A stretch of DNA of 49,039 nt from an uncultured Butyricicoccus sp. GTDB lineage: Bacteria; Bacillota; Clostridia; Oscillospirales; Butyricicoccaceae. A model generated the notes under the pieces. It saw nothing but the letters and a program-made list of their open reading frames with translations, was not told where the DNA came from and did no database searches. The first letter of the stretch is position 1, and the number at the start of each line of letters is the position of its first letter. The DNA is taken from NCBI GenBank assembly GCA_944384745.1, contig CALWUO010000011.1, forward strand, positions 1-49,039. Reading direction: 5' to 3'. The position numbers and the translations under genes are program-made. This document shows, piece after piece, positions 25,887 to 33,700 of this stretch.

Positions 25887-26378
25887 TTATATTTCCTCCT
25901 TTTCAGTTGTTTCATTCAAAATATCAATAATGTTTAATACTGTATAAACCATATTTATTACGCCACATACAGGCATAATAACATAGAATACACCAACAGC
26001 TAAACCACCTAAAGATGAAGTAAGCTGTCCCATTGCAAGTTGTGAAATCTGTATGCCACCATAAACTAAAATAGCCGCAGAGAAAACAAATCCGATTATT
26101 TCAGCCAAACAATGAAAGGCTTTTTTTGTTTTAGCTCCTAATCTATCAATTATTACAGGTATATTCATATGACCTCTCTCGCCAGTGATAAGAGATGCAC
26201 CTAGAAGACTTGCCCATGCAAATAAATATGAAACAAGTTCTTCTGACCATGTTGATGGGTTTTTTAACACATAACGTGTAAAAACTTGCCAGCAGGTTAA
26301 AACAACCATTGCAATAAAACTAATACCAGCTAAAGTATTTAAAATAGCATTTAATATAGAGCGTAGTTTCTTCATCAC
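25887..26378 (-). CDS. dctQ: TRAP transporter small permease subunit DctQ
   Basis: This 163-residue protein has four membrane segments (about 10-32, 45-62, 85-107 and 125-147) and the DctQ motifs VFTRYVLKNPSTWSEELVSYLF and RGHMNIPVI. It bridges the binding protein and DctM. Its start overlaps the dctP stop by four bases, so the order of expression is dctP, dctQ, dctM. Length is normal. Confidence 0.94.
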   Translation of the reverse strand: MMKKLRSILNAILNTLAGISFIAMVVLTCWQVFTRYVLKNPSTWSEELVSYLFAWASLLGASLITGERGHMNIPVIIDRLGAKTKKAFHCLAEIIGFVFSAAILVYGGIQISQLAMGQLTSSLGGLAVGVFYVIMPVCGVINMVYTVLNIIDILNETTEKEEI

Positions 26379-27400
26379 TGCTGACCTCCTGATGAATATT
26401 CTTTATTATACTCCTGAATTTTTTCATAAATAGGAGTTAATTCAGGTTGGTTTTTAAGCATTTTTTCATGAAGAGGGAAACAAGCTTCTTTGAAAGGTTC
26501 TGTATCTGGATAAATAAATTGTACACCTTGCTCATTCTGTGCTCGGTCTTTTGCAGCCTCAACCGCTATTACCCATTCTTCACGCTGAACTTTATTTATA
26601 AGTTCAAAACCTTCTTCAAAAATCTTGCGTGTTTCATCATCAAGGCTATCTAAAAAGTTCTTATTTGCTATTAAAATATCAGGTATCATCTGATGCATAT
26701 CATAAGAGTAATATTTACATACATCGCCATGACCATTATCAGTCAAGGACATTTCATTATTTTCTGCACCATCAATAATTTTTGATTGTAATGCTGTATA
26801 AACATCACCAAAGCCCATAGGAGTAGCAGAACCACCTAAAAGCTGCATCATTTCAACATTTGTTGGTGATTGCTGTACACGGATTTTCAATCCCTTTAAG
26901 TCAGCAGGAGTTTCAATAGGCTTATTTACTGTATAAAAATTTCTAGTACCAGCGTCAAGCCATGTAACAGCTTCAAAACCTGCTTGTCCTGTGGATTTAA
27001 AAATAGGGTCAGTTAAAGAAGTATCATCCATTGCCGCATGATAACTTTCTGCACTTGAAAATAGATATGGAAGATTAAAAATACTGTAATTCTTACTGAA
27101 AGTTTCCAAAAGTGAGTTACTAGCTACACAGAAGTTAATAGCACCTGTCTGAGTTAGTTGAACCATCTCATTTTGAGAACCTAAAAGTTCACTTGGATAA
27201 ACTTCAACATTGTACTTATCGCCTAGATTGTCTTCAATAAATTTTTCAAACTCAACTAAAGCGATATGAGTTGGATGTTTTGTTGACTGGTTATGTCCAA
27301 TTCTTATAATCTCTTGAGAAGAATCAGAATTTTTGCAACCTGTCAACAGGCTTATTACAGTAACACAGATAAGCCCAAGCATTGTAAATTGCTTTTTCAT
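26375..27400 (-). CDS. dctP: TRAP transporter substrate-binding lipoprotein DctP
   Basis: This 341-residue lipoprotein has a signal peptide ending in LLTG-Cys22, which would be lipidated and anchored to the membrane as expected in a Gram-positive host. The binding domain shows family landmarks: ELLGSQNEMVQLTQTGAI, the substrate-clamping Arg174 in LKGLKIRVQQSP, and MGFGDVYTALQSKIIDGAENN. An additional Arg153 (GTRNF) also lies in the usual ligand region. These arginines bind carboxylates, so the ligand is an organic or sugar acid. It is the first gene of the operon and is divergent from an AraC regulator. Confidence 0.94.
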   Translation of the reverse strand: MKKQFTMLGLICVTVISLLTGCKNSDSSQEIIRIGHNQSTKHPTHIALVEFEKFIEDNLGDKYNVEVYPSELLGSQNEMVQLTQTGAINFCVASNSLLETFSKNYSIFNLPYLFSSAESYHAAMDDTSLTDPIFKSTGQAGFEAVTWLDAGTRNFYTVNKPIETPADLKGLKIRVQQSPTNVEMMQLLGGSATPMGFGDVYTALQSKIIDGAENNEMSLTDNGHGDVCKYYSYDMHQMIPDILIANKNFLDSLDDETRKIFEEGFELINKVQREEWVIAVEAAKDRAQNEQGVQFIYPDTEPFKEACFPLHEKMLKNQPELTPIYEKIQEYNKEYSSGGQQ

Positions 27401-27480
27401 AATTTCCCCTAATATAAATTATTTACATTAAAAACATTAATGCATATTAAAATAATACTACTTTGTTAAAAAAAAGTCAT

Positions 27481-27513
27481 GGTATATTGCACTTGAAAAC
27501 TGGTAAATATACC
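27481..27513. promoter_or_regulatory. Inverted repeat between dctP and the AraC regulator
   Basis: GGTATATT (27481-27488) and AATATACC (27506-27513) form a perfect 8-bp inverted repeat with a 17-base spacer. It sits in the 151-base divergent region and is a candidate binding site for the AraC protein. Confidence 0.45.
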
Positions 27514-27551
27514 GATATAATTACAACATATACAATAAAGGTGGGGTTACA

Positions 27552-28406
27552 TTGTTTAATCTAAATAATGATGTTTTTACCATGCGACAAAATATGCGAA
27601 ATCACGATTTTGAATGTTATTATTATAAAAATTATGCACCTTTGTCTATACCTTTTCATCAGCATGATTTTTATGAAATATTTTTCTTTTTAGATGGAAA
27701 TGTTTCATATATAATTGAGGGTAAAATATATCAACTTCGTTCAGGTGATATATTATTAACTGATAATAGAGATATTCATAAGCCTGTTATTGAAAATGGG
27801 AAATTTTATGAACGTTTTGTATTATGGATAGAGCCTAAATTTTTAAATCAAATAAATGGTCTTGATTGTGATTTAAAAGCTTGCTTTAATGATTCGAGTA
27901 AGAAAAAACATAAACTTATAAGACCTGATAGCATGGCATTTACTAATCTAAAACGTATATTTGAAAAAATGCTTAGAAATAGAGATTTAATAGAGCTGGG
28001 AAGTCGTACTTTGTCACAAGCATATTTGATAGAGTTTCTAGTTTACTTAAATCGTGCTTATTTTGCAACACCTGATAATATTTATGAAGATATAACAGAA
28101 AATCAAAAGATAAATCAAATAGTTGCATATATAAATAAAAATTTCGCTGAAGAAATATCACTTAATGATATATGTGAAAGATTTTATATAAGCAAATCTC
28201 ATTTAACACATTTATTTAAAAAATATACAGGTCTTACGCTATATCAGTTTATTATCAAAAAACGCTTAACTGTTGCTAGAAATATGTTAAAAGAGAATAA
28301 ACCTGTTATGCAAGCTTGCATAGAATGTGGTTTTAGTGATTATTCTAATTTTTTAAAAGCATTTAAAAGGGAATTCGGACAAAATCCTAAGAATGTAAAA
28401 CTATAA
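27552..28406 (+). CDS. AraC-family transcriptional regulator
   Basis: This 284-residue protein has an N-terminal cupin-like effector domain (about 30-110: PFHQHDFYEIFFFLDGNVSYIIEGKIY, LRSGDILLTDNRDIHKP) and a C-terminal double helix-turn-helix (about 185-282: ISLNDICERFYISKSHLTHLFKKYTGLTLYQF split over two helices, then ACIECGFSDYSNFLKAFKREFGQ). I take the TTG at 27552, six bases after AAAGGTGGGG, as start; the next in-frame ATG (27582) has no ribosome site. Divergent from the TRAP operon, so it probably activates uptake in response to the transported acid or a derivative. Confidence 0.9.
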   Translation: MFNLNNDVFTMRQNMRNHDFECYYYKNYAPLSIPFHQHDFYEIFFFLDGNVSYIIEGKIYQLRSGDILLTDNRDIHKPVIENGKFYERFVLWIEPKFLNQINGLDCDLKACFNDSSKKKHKLIRPDSMAFTNLKRIFEKMLRNRDLIELGSRTLSQAYLIEFLVYLNRAYFATPDNIYEDITENQKINQIVAYINKNFAEEISLNDICERFYISKSHLTHLFKKYTGLTLYQFIIKKRLTVARNMLKENKPVMQACIECGFSDYSNFLKAFKREFGQNPKNVKL

Positions 28407-28510
28407 GTTTAAAAGATAATAAAAAAATTGATTTTTACTATTATGATATAAGAAAATGAGTTATATAAAGCATTGGAAAATTGAATATTTTTATTTATAG
28501 AGGATAAATG

Positions 28511-28551
28511 AAATGGCATGTAGTCTTTATTTTTTAGATTGCATGTCATTT
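28511..28551 (+). terminator. Long imperfect hairpin after the AraC gene
   Basis: Arms 28511-28526 and 28536-28551 pair over 16 bp with three G-T wobbles and a T-rich loop. The following bases are only mildly T-rich. It probably terminates AraC transcription before the origin region. Confidence 0.55.
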
Positions 28552-28573
28552 TAAATTTTCATCAGAAAATTTG

Positions 28574-28699
28574 ATGATAATAGAAAATCGTCGTAGAAGC
28601 CCTGTAATCCCTTTTATTCTGTTTTTAGGTCTCTCTATATGGGTAAGGCTATATGAGGCTTATACAGGCGTTCTGAGAGGTTTTAAAAGGCATGTTTAA
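28574..28699 (+). CDS. Possible 41-residue small protein near the origin
   Basis: An ATG at 28574 opens 41 codons: a basic start (MIIENRRRSP), a hydrophobic centre (VIPFILFLGLSIWV) and a basic tail (RGFKRHV), which would fit a small single-span membrane protein. The stretch is visibly richer in G and C than the sequence on both sides, a hint of selection. I see no convincing ribosome site upstream, and no family is recognised. Alternatives are a structured RNA (GCCCTGTAA and TTATACAGGC can pair in part) or a remnant. Confidence 0.35.
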   Translation: MIIENRRRSPVIPFILFLGLSIWVRLYEAYTGVLRGFKRHV

Positions 28700-29188
28700 T
28701 TTTGTGATGTTATTAAGTTTTTGTATTGGTGTAATTTATCATGTAGATTACTATTGATTTTTTTGTTTGTTTTTTCAGATGTGTTTTATAGAGCTTTATA
28801 AAACTGATTAGCAATATGATAAAAAAGTTATTATGTATATTTGTTGTTTAAATGTTTTTAGAAATATTTTTGTTAATATTACTGTTGATTATTTTTTCCT
28901 TTATTTTATATTTTTTATTCTTGGATTTATAGTTGTTTGTGAACTTATAGTTTTTAGGATTTGGAATTTTTTTTAGAGGATAAAAGAAGCTGCACTAGCT
29001 TAAATTTTTCGAGTGCTAACGAGAAAAATTCTATATAATAATTTATAAATATTTATAAATATTTACACGCGAAAATTGAAATTTCAAAAAAGGCAAAAAA
29101 TTAAATAATTTAGGGCTTAAAGCTTGAAAAAATATGGAAAATCATAAAAAACGCATTATTTTTTTGAGTTAATGGAAATTGGCTCATT

Positions 29189-29270
29189 CGATACCATTCT
29201 ACGGGGGTATCGATACCATTCTACGGGGGTATCGATACCATTCTACGGGGGTATCGATACCATTCTACGG
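29189..29270. repeat. Iterons of the replication origin (3 perfect + 1 partial)
   Basis: Three head-to-tail 22-bp units at 29189-29210, 29211-29232 and 29233-29254 are identical; each begins CGATACCATT and ends GGGGGTAT. A fourth (29255-29270) keeps the first 16 bases and then runs into the DnaA box. The 22-bp period places each unit about two helical turns apart, as in Rep-binding iterons. There are no spacers between units. Confidence 0.93.
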
Positions 29271-29273
29271 ACC

Positions 29274-29282
29274 TGTGGATAA
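29274..29282 (-). promoter_or_regulatory. Perfect DnaA box
   Basis: TGTGGATAA is the exact reverse complement of the consensus TTATCCACA. It lies four bases after the partial iteron and directly before the AT-rich stretch, the expected arrangement for a DnaA-assisted plasmid origin. Confidence 0.88.
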
Positions 29283-29287
29283 CTTTT

Positions 29288-29316
29288 TAACATTTTATTA
29301 CATTTTTTACATTTTA
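29288..29316. other. AT-rich direct repeats, candidate DNA unwinding element
   Basis: Three copies of T(T/A)ACATTTT start at 29288, 29298 and 29307, about one helical turn apart, within a stretch almost free of G. Position next to the DnaA box suggests the melting site. Confidence 0.65.
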
Positions 29317-29330
29317 ATTTATAGCTATTT

Positions 29331-29371
29331 CGATACCACTTTACAGGGGTATTAATGCCATTTTATGGGAT
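29331..29371. repeat. Degenerate iterons downstream of the unwinding element
   Basis: 29331-29352 matches the 22-bp iteron with three mismatches. 29353-29371 is a weaker, adjoining copy in the same orientation. Confidence 0.75.
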
Positions 29372-29473
29372 AAAAATTTTTACTAAAAATAAAAAATTAC
29401 GCATAATTGGCATGTATAAACACATTTAATTTAAGTAAAAATATTACAAAAAATGAAAAATTATTACATAATA

Positions 29474-29493
29474 TGATGCCATTCTACGGGGTA
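29474..29493. repeat. Isolated iteron-like site near the rep terminator
   Basis: TGATGCCATTCTACGGGGTA retains the iteron core CCATTCTACGGGG. It is 12 bases from the hairpin that ends the rep gene, so it may link Rep binding to rep expression or handcuffing. Confidence 0.7.
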
Positions 29494-29504
29494 GAAAATA
29501 AAAA

Positions 29505-29530
29505 ATACCCCCTTAAATTTAAGGGGGTAT
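29505..29530 (-). terminator. Terminator of the rep gene
   Basis: A 10-bp perfect stem (29505-29514 with 29521-29530) lies six bases after the rep stop and is followed on the minus strand by a T-rich tract. Its arm GGGGGTAT equals the last eight bases of the iteron. Confidence 0.87.
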
Positions 29531-29535
29531 ATAAG

Positions 29536-30594
29536 TCATTTTGTTGGATTTTCCTCAACAGTAAGATGTATTTTATAATATTTGGTTACACCTTTAGATT
29601 CAATGTCATAATCTTTAATAAAACCTATTTCTTTCCAATACTTCAATGAATCGCAAACACTAGTATGAATACGTCTTATAAATTTTCTATAAGTTGATTC
29701 AATTTTTTTCTTTTCCTCAAAATCTGGACAAACGGAATAAATTTTTTCAAAAGGTATTGTTCTAGAAATTTTATCTGAACTTTTCATAGCACATATGCGT
29801 TGAATTAAAAAATACTGACATAATGTGGAAACTCTATTTCTATTCATGGGTGTTGCAAGAATATTTGAGTCAAAACTATTTATTTGACGTCGAATAGTAG
29901 CATATTGTAGCAATGATGGTATTGTAACAGGTTGTAAAGCCTTTATTTTTACACCATTTATTCTGGCAGTTACCATTCTTATATTAAGCAATCTATCTTC
30001 AATAATAAGGCTGTCATGCTCTATAGGGTTTCGTTCCCTAACATTTTGAAATGAGTTAAATTCTTCACTGTAATCAATTGAAATTTCTGTTCTAGTCATT
30101 TTTGTAATTGATTTTTGGATATAATTTATAGTGGTTGCTGATGGGTGATATGAGGAGTCTTTACCAGACATACATCTTGCAATCATAGCATAAGTGATAT
30201 ATCTATTGCCAGCATATAACAAGGAACAAAAAGCATCAAATACAGCTTTATCAAAATAATCAAATTCATATCCACGAACAATAGACACACTTGGGTCATC
30301 TTCTATTAAAGAGTCAATATCAAGTGATACATTCATTTTTGTTGTTATTGGGATATCGCTTCCTTTTCTTTCCATACTAAGTGATTGCTCACCTTGATTT
30401 ACAATATCTTTATTTACAAGAGTAAATGAAACTTTATCTTTTGTTTGTATATTTATTTTTGCAGGAATACTTTTGGCTTCTGCTATTTGTGCTGGAGCAA
30501 TAAATTCATTTTTTGGTGTTAGTGAATCCACAAAAAATGAAAGTTTATCAAGTGCATTATATTCTACATTTGAATTTTCAATATTATTAGGCAT
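29536..30594 (-). CDS. Plasmid replication initiator protein
   Basis: This 352-residue basic protein is read as the Rep initiator from its position beside the iterons and its two apparent winged-helix parts (about 115-240: KAVFDAFCSLLYAGNRYITY, ARCMSGKD; and about 255-345: STLCQYFLIQRICAM, YRKFIRRIHTSVCDSLKYW, KEIGFIKDYDIESKGVTKYYKI). The first 60-90 residues look disordered. I cannot name the exact Rep family; Rep_3/RepB-like initiators are the closest in layout. The ATG follows AGAGG. The origin lies beyond the 3' end of the gene, not upstream as in most iteron plasmids. Confidence 0.8.
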   Translation of the reverse strand: MPNNIENSNVEYNALDKLSFFVDSLTPKNEFIAPAQIAEAKSIPAKINIQTKDKVSFTLVNKDIVNQGEQSLSMERKGSDIPITTKMNVSLDIDSLIEDDPSVSIVRGYEFDYFDKAVFDAFCSLLYAGNRYITYAMIARCMSGKDSSYHPSATTINYIQKSITKMTRTEISIDYSEEFNSFQNVRERNPIEHDSLIIEDRLLNIRMVTARINGVKIKALQPVTIPSLLQYATIRRQINSFDSNILATPMNRNRVSTLCQYFLIQRICAMKSSDKISRTIPFEKIYSVCPDFEEKKKIESTYRKFIRRIHTSVCDSLKYWKEIGFIKDYDIESKGVTKYYKIHLTVEENPTK

Positions 30595-30748
30595 AAATAA
30601 TCCTCTATTATTTGCTTATTTTATACAGAGATTTTGACTTCTAAATATATCCACAAATTTGTATTTTTAATAAATTTCATTATAACATAGTTTTTTTAGA
30701 ATAAAAACAAAAATGGATTGAAAGCAGCTTTGTTGACTGAAAAATAAT

Positions 30749-30775
30749 AAAGGAGTTTATAATTTAAACTCCTTT
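30749..30775. terminator. Terminator after the SLH surface-protein gene
   Basis: AAAGGAGTTTA (30749-30759) pairs with TAAACTCCTTT (30765-30775), an 11-bp perfect stem just beyond the stop of the minus-strand gene, followed on that strand by a T-rich run. Confidence 0.87.
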
Positions 30776-30786
30776 AAAGGTATTTA

Positions 30787-33700
30787 TTAATCGTTAATAA
30801 TCTCAAGCAATAAAAATAACATCTTGCAGGCTTGTTCACGTGTTGTATGGTATGTAGGTGCGAAATAATCATCATCTAAAGCATTGATAATACCAGCCGA
30901 TTGAACAGCAGAAATAGCATCAACAGCCCATGGTGAGAATGTATTTTCATCAACAAAGTTTATAACCGTTTCAATTTTAGGTAATTCAATTCCTTTATAC
31001 TCAGCAAAACGATAAATCATAGCTGCAATTTGTTCACGAGTAATATTTTCATCAGGACTAAAAGTTGTATCAGATGTACCACTTGCTATGCCATTATAAA
31101 CAGCCCAAACAATATAATCTTCATACCAGCTATCGGATTCAACATCGGTAAAATTGGTTGAGATATTTAATTTATTTAAATTTGCACCAGCTATATTAGC
31201 TAACATTTTAACAAATTCAGCACGAGTAATATTTGTTTCAGGCGAAAATGTATCATTACTGATACCATTTACAATTCCAAGATTATAAAGATTATAGATA
31301 TATTCAGCAGACCATCTGTCATTAGAAACATCATCAAAAGTTGTCATATCAATATTATTATCATCATAATTACTGTAATCATTATAACCAATGAAATATT
31401 TTGAAAAATGATTTGCTGTAAATGTTACATTTTTTAAAGTGTATATTGTGTTGCAAGCAGAAATATCACCGATATTATCAAGATAATATACTACAACTTT
31501 GTTTTCATCAAGACCAGATGGTAAAGAATATGGAATATTTACAGTTATAGTCCCATCACCAAAATCAGAAATAGTTTCATTTCCACTGACAAGTGATATA
31601 TCAAATACAGGTAAACCGCCTACAATAGTTTGTTGTATTGAATTAAGTTCGTATTGCTTAATCTTTGAAATATTTAATATAATATTTGAGTCAGATTTTT
31701 CAAGAATATTTTTAAGGGTTTTAGAATCAATAGTTACAGTTGCAATATCAGAAGTTATAATAAGCTCTCCATAAGTGGTTTGTGATAAAGCTATTAATGA
31801 AGTTTTTGGAAGTGTTAATTCAATACTATCTGTATTGTTATTATGAATATTAATTTTAATAACAGGTATTGTATCATTAGTTTTAGCAGCATCAATGACA
31901 GTTTGTATTGCTTTATCCATGGTAGAAGTTGTAACCTCTGCTTTTGCGATATCACCTAAAATATTTATTGATGGTGTTGTAATAACAGTGGTCAAGCCAG
32001 CAGAAGTGTATGGATTGCTTATATTGTCAGAATTATTTAATGCATTATCAGAATTTGAAGTGATTGGAGTAGCTCTTACTGTACTTGCTTGACTGTTACC
32101 CTTATTATTTTCAGCCACAATAGTAAATATATACTCAGTATCATTTGTTAAACCTAAAACAGTATAACTTTTTGTATTTGGGTTAAGCTCAACAATAGTT
32201 GGTTTAGCATATAAATATTCACTGGATTTTACATAACTTAATTTATAGCCAGTGATATCAGACCCGCCATTATGAGGAATAGTCCAATTTAGGTTTACTT
32301 TTTCATTTCCAGCTGTTGCAGTGAGCACAGGAGCGTCAGGAACAGTTGCATCAATAGTAATGACATTTTCAGAAATTATTTCACCTGAATAATCACCAGT
32401 TGCAATAGCTTTTGCAGATATAATGGTATTTTTATCATCTTTTGTAATTATATACTTTTCTGAAGTGGCAATTTTTACATTGTCACGTAACCAAATAAGG
32501 CTATAATCAACACCATAGGTTAAACCGTCAATAGTTGCGGTTAATTCATCACCAACAGCATTTCCACCTATTATAGTTAATTTGCCAGTAATCAATGCTT
32601 TATTGAGTTCAAGTGTCATACTTTGAACTTTACCAGTATAATCTTCACTTACAGGAGTAGCAATAACATAAATAGTTGCATCTCCATCTTTAACAGTATA
32701 ATATTTGTTAGTTTCACCATCAACAGCTTGACCATTAACATACCACTGATAATTTATATCAATATCATTTTCAATATCTGCATTAGCTTTTATAATATCA
32801 CCAACAGAAATTGTATTTATTTCTTGTTTTTTTTCATATGTTAATGTGATTTTACCAGTGATAGCTATTTTATCAACTTTTACAGTATCACTTGTGAATA
32901 TTTGGTTTGTATTATTATCAGTTGCTTTGACCATTATTTCTTTATTTGAATCTTTATAAGTAAGAATATAATTAGAGCCTTTGGCATCTTCAATTTCTAT
33001 ATTGTTTCTATACCAAGTAAAAGTAAATCCGGTCAAATCTTCACCATTTATAGTTGCATTTAAGGTTTTACCTACTTGAGCAGTACCAGTAATAATAAGT
33101 TTTTTATTATTTGAAGATATAATACTAAATATTTTATTAACTTGACCTGAATAATTACCTTTACCAATTATAGTAATAGTTGCATTATTACCAACATTGA
33201 TATTATTGCTATATTCAACAGTATAATCAATATCTTTTACAAGTGTTTTTTCGCCATCTTTTACAGTAACGGTTGGGGTTTGAGCTTGACCATTATATTC
33301 AAAACTATCTGTGATATCAGTCACCATTTCACTTGTTAGAGGTTTAGAAGTTATATTAAAATCAATATATCCATAACCGTTGTAGTTATAATCATCAATT
33401 GTGGCTATAAGTCTATAATGACCAGCATTGACTGGAGCATTTGAACCTAAATCACTATTATTGTTAATATCATACCAAGTATAGTTAAATTTTACATCTT
33501 GATTTGTTTTTGCACTACCAGAATAAGAAATAGCTAAACCATCATAAACTTTATCTGATAAATTTATATCAGACATATCAACATTTAGTTGTTTACTATG
33601 AGTTAGTTTAATTTTTGTTGCTTTAGTTATATTTTCGGCAGTTGCAGTTAGGTCATATTCTCCAGCGATTGCATCTGATGGCACATTTATTATAATACTA

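Noticed and set aside
28980..29065. Hairpin and TTTATAAATA repeats before the iterons
   Set aside because: The stem is eight A/T-rich pairs and the repeats are low complexity; nothing beyond base composition supports a function.
29189..29254. Short CRISPR-like array
   Set aside because: The repeats are joined head to tail with no spacers, and they lie beside a rep gene and DnaA box, which fits iterons.
29407..29649. Open frame on the plus strand across the origin and rep end
   Set aside because: It overlaps an iteron, the rep terminator and the rep gene antisense; composition shows no coding character.
30647..30655. Second DnaA box upstream of rep
   Set aside because: ATATCCACA matches the consensus at eight of nine bases, but it stands alone and such matches are frequent in A/T-rich DNA.
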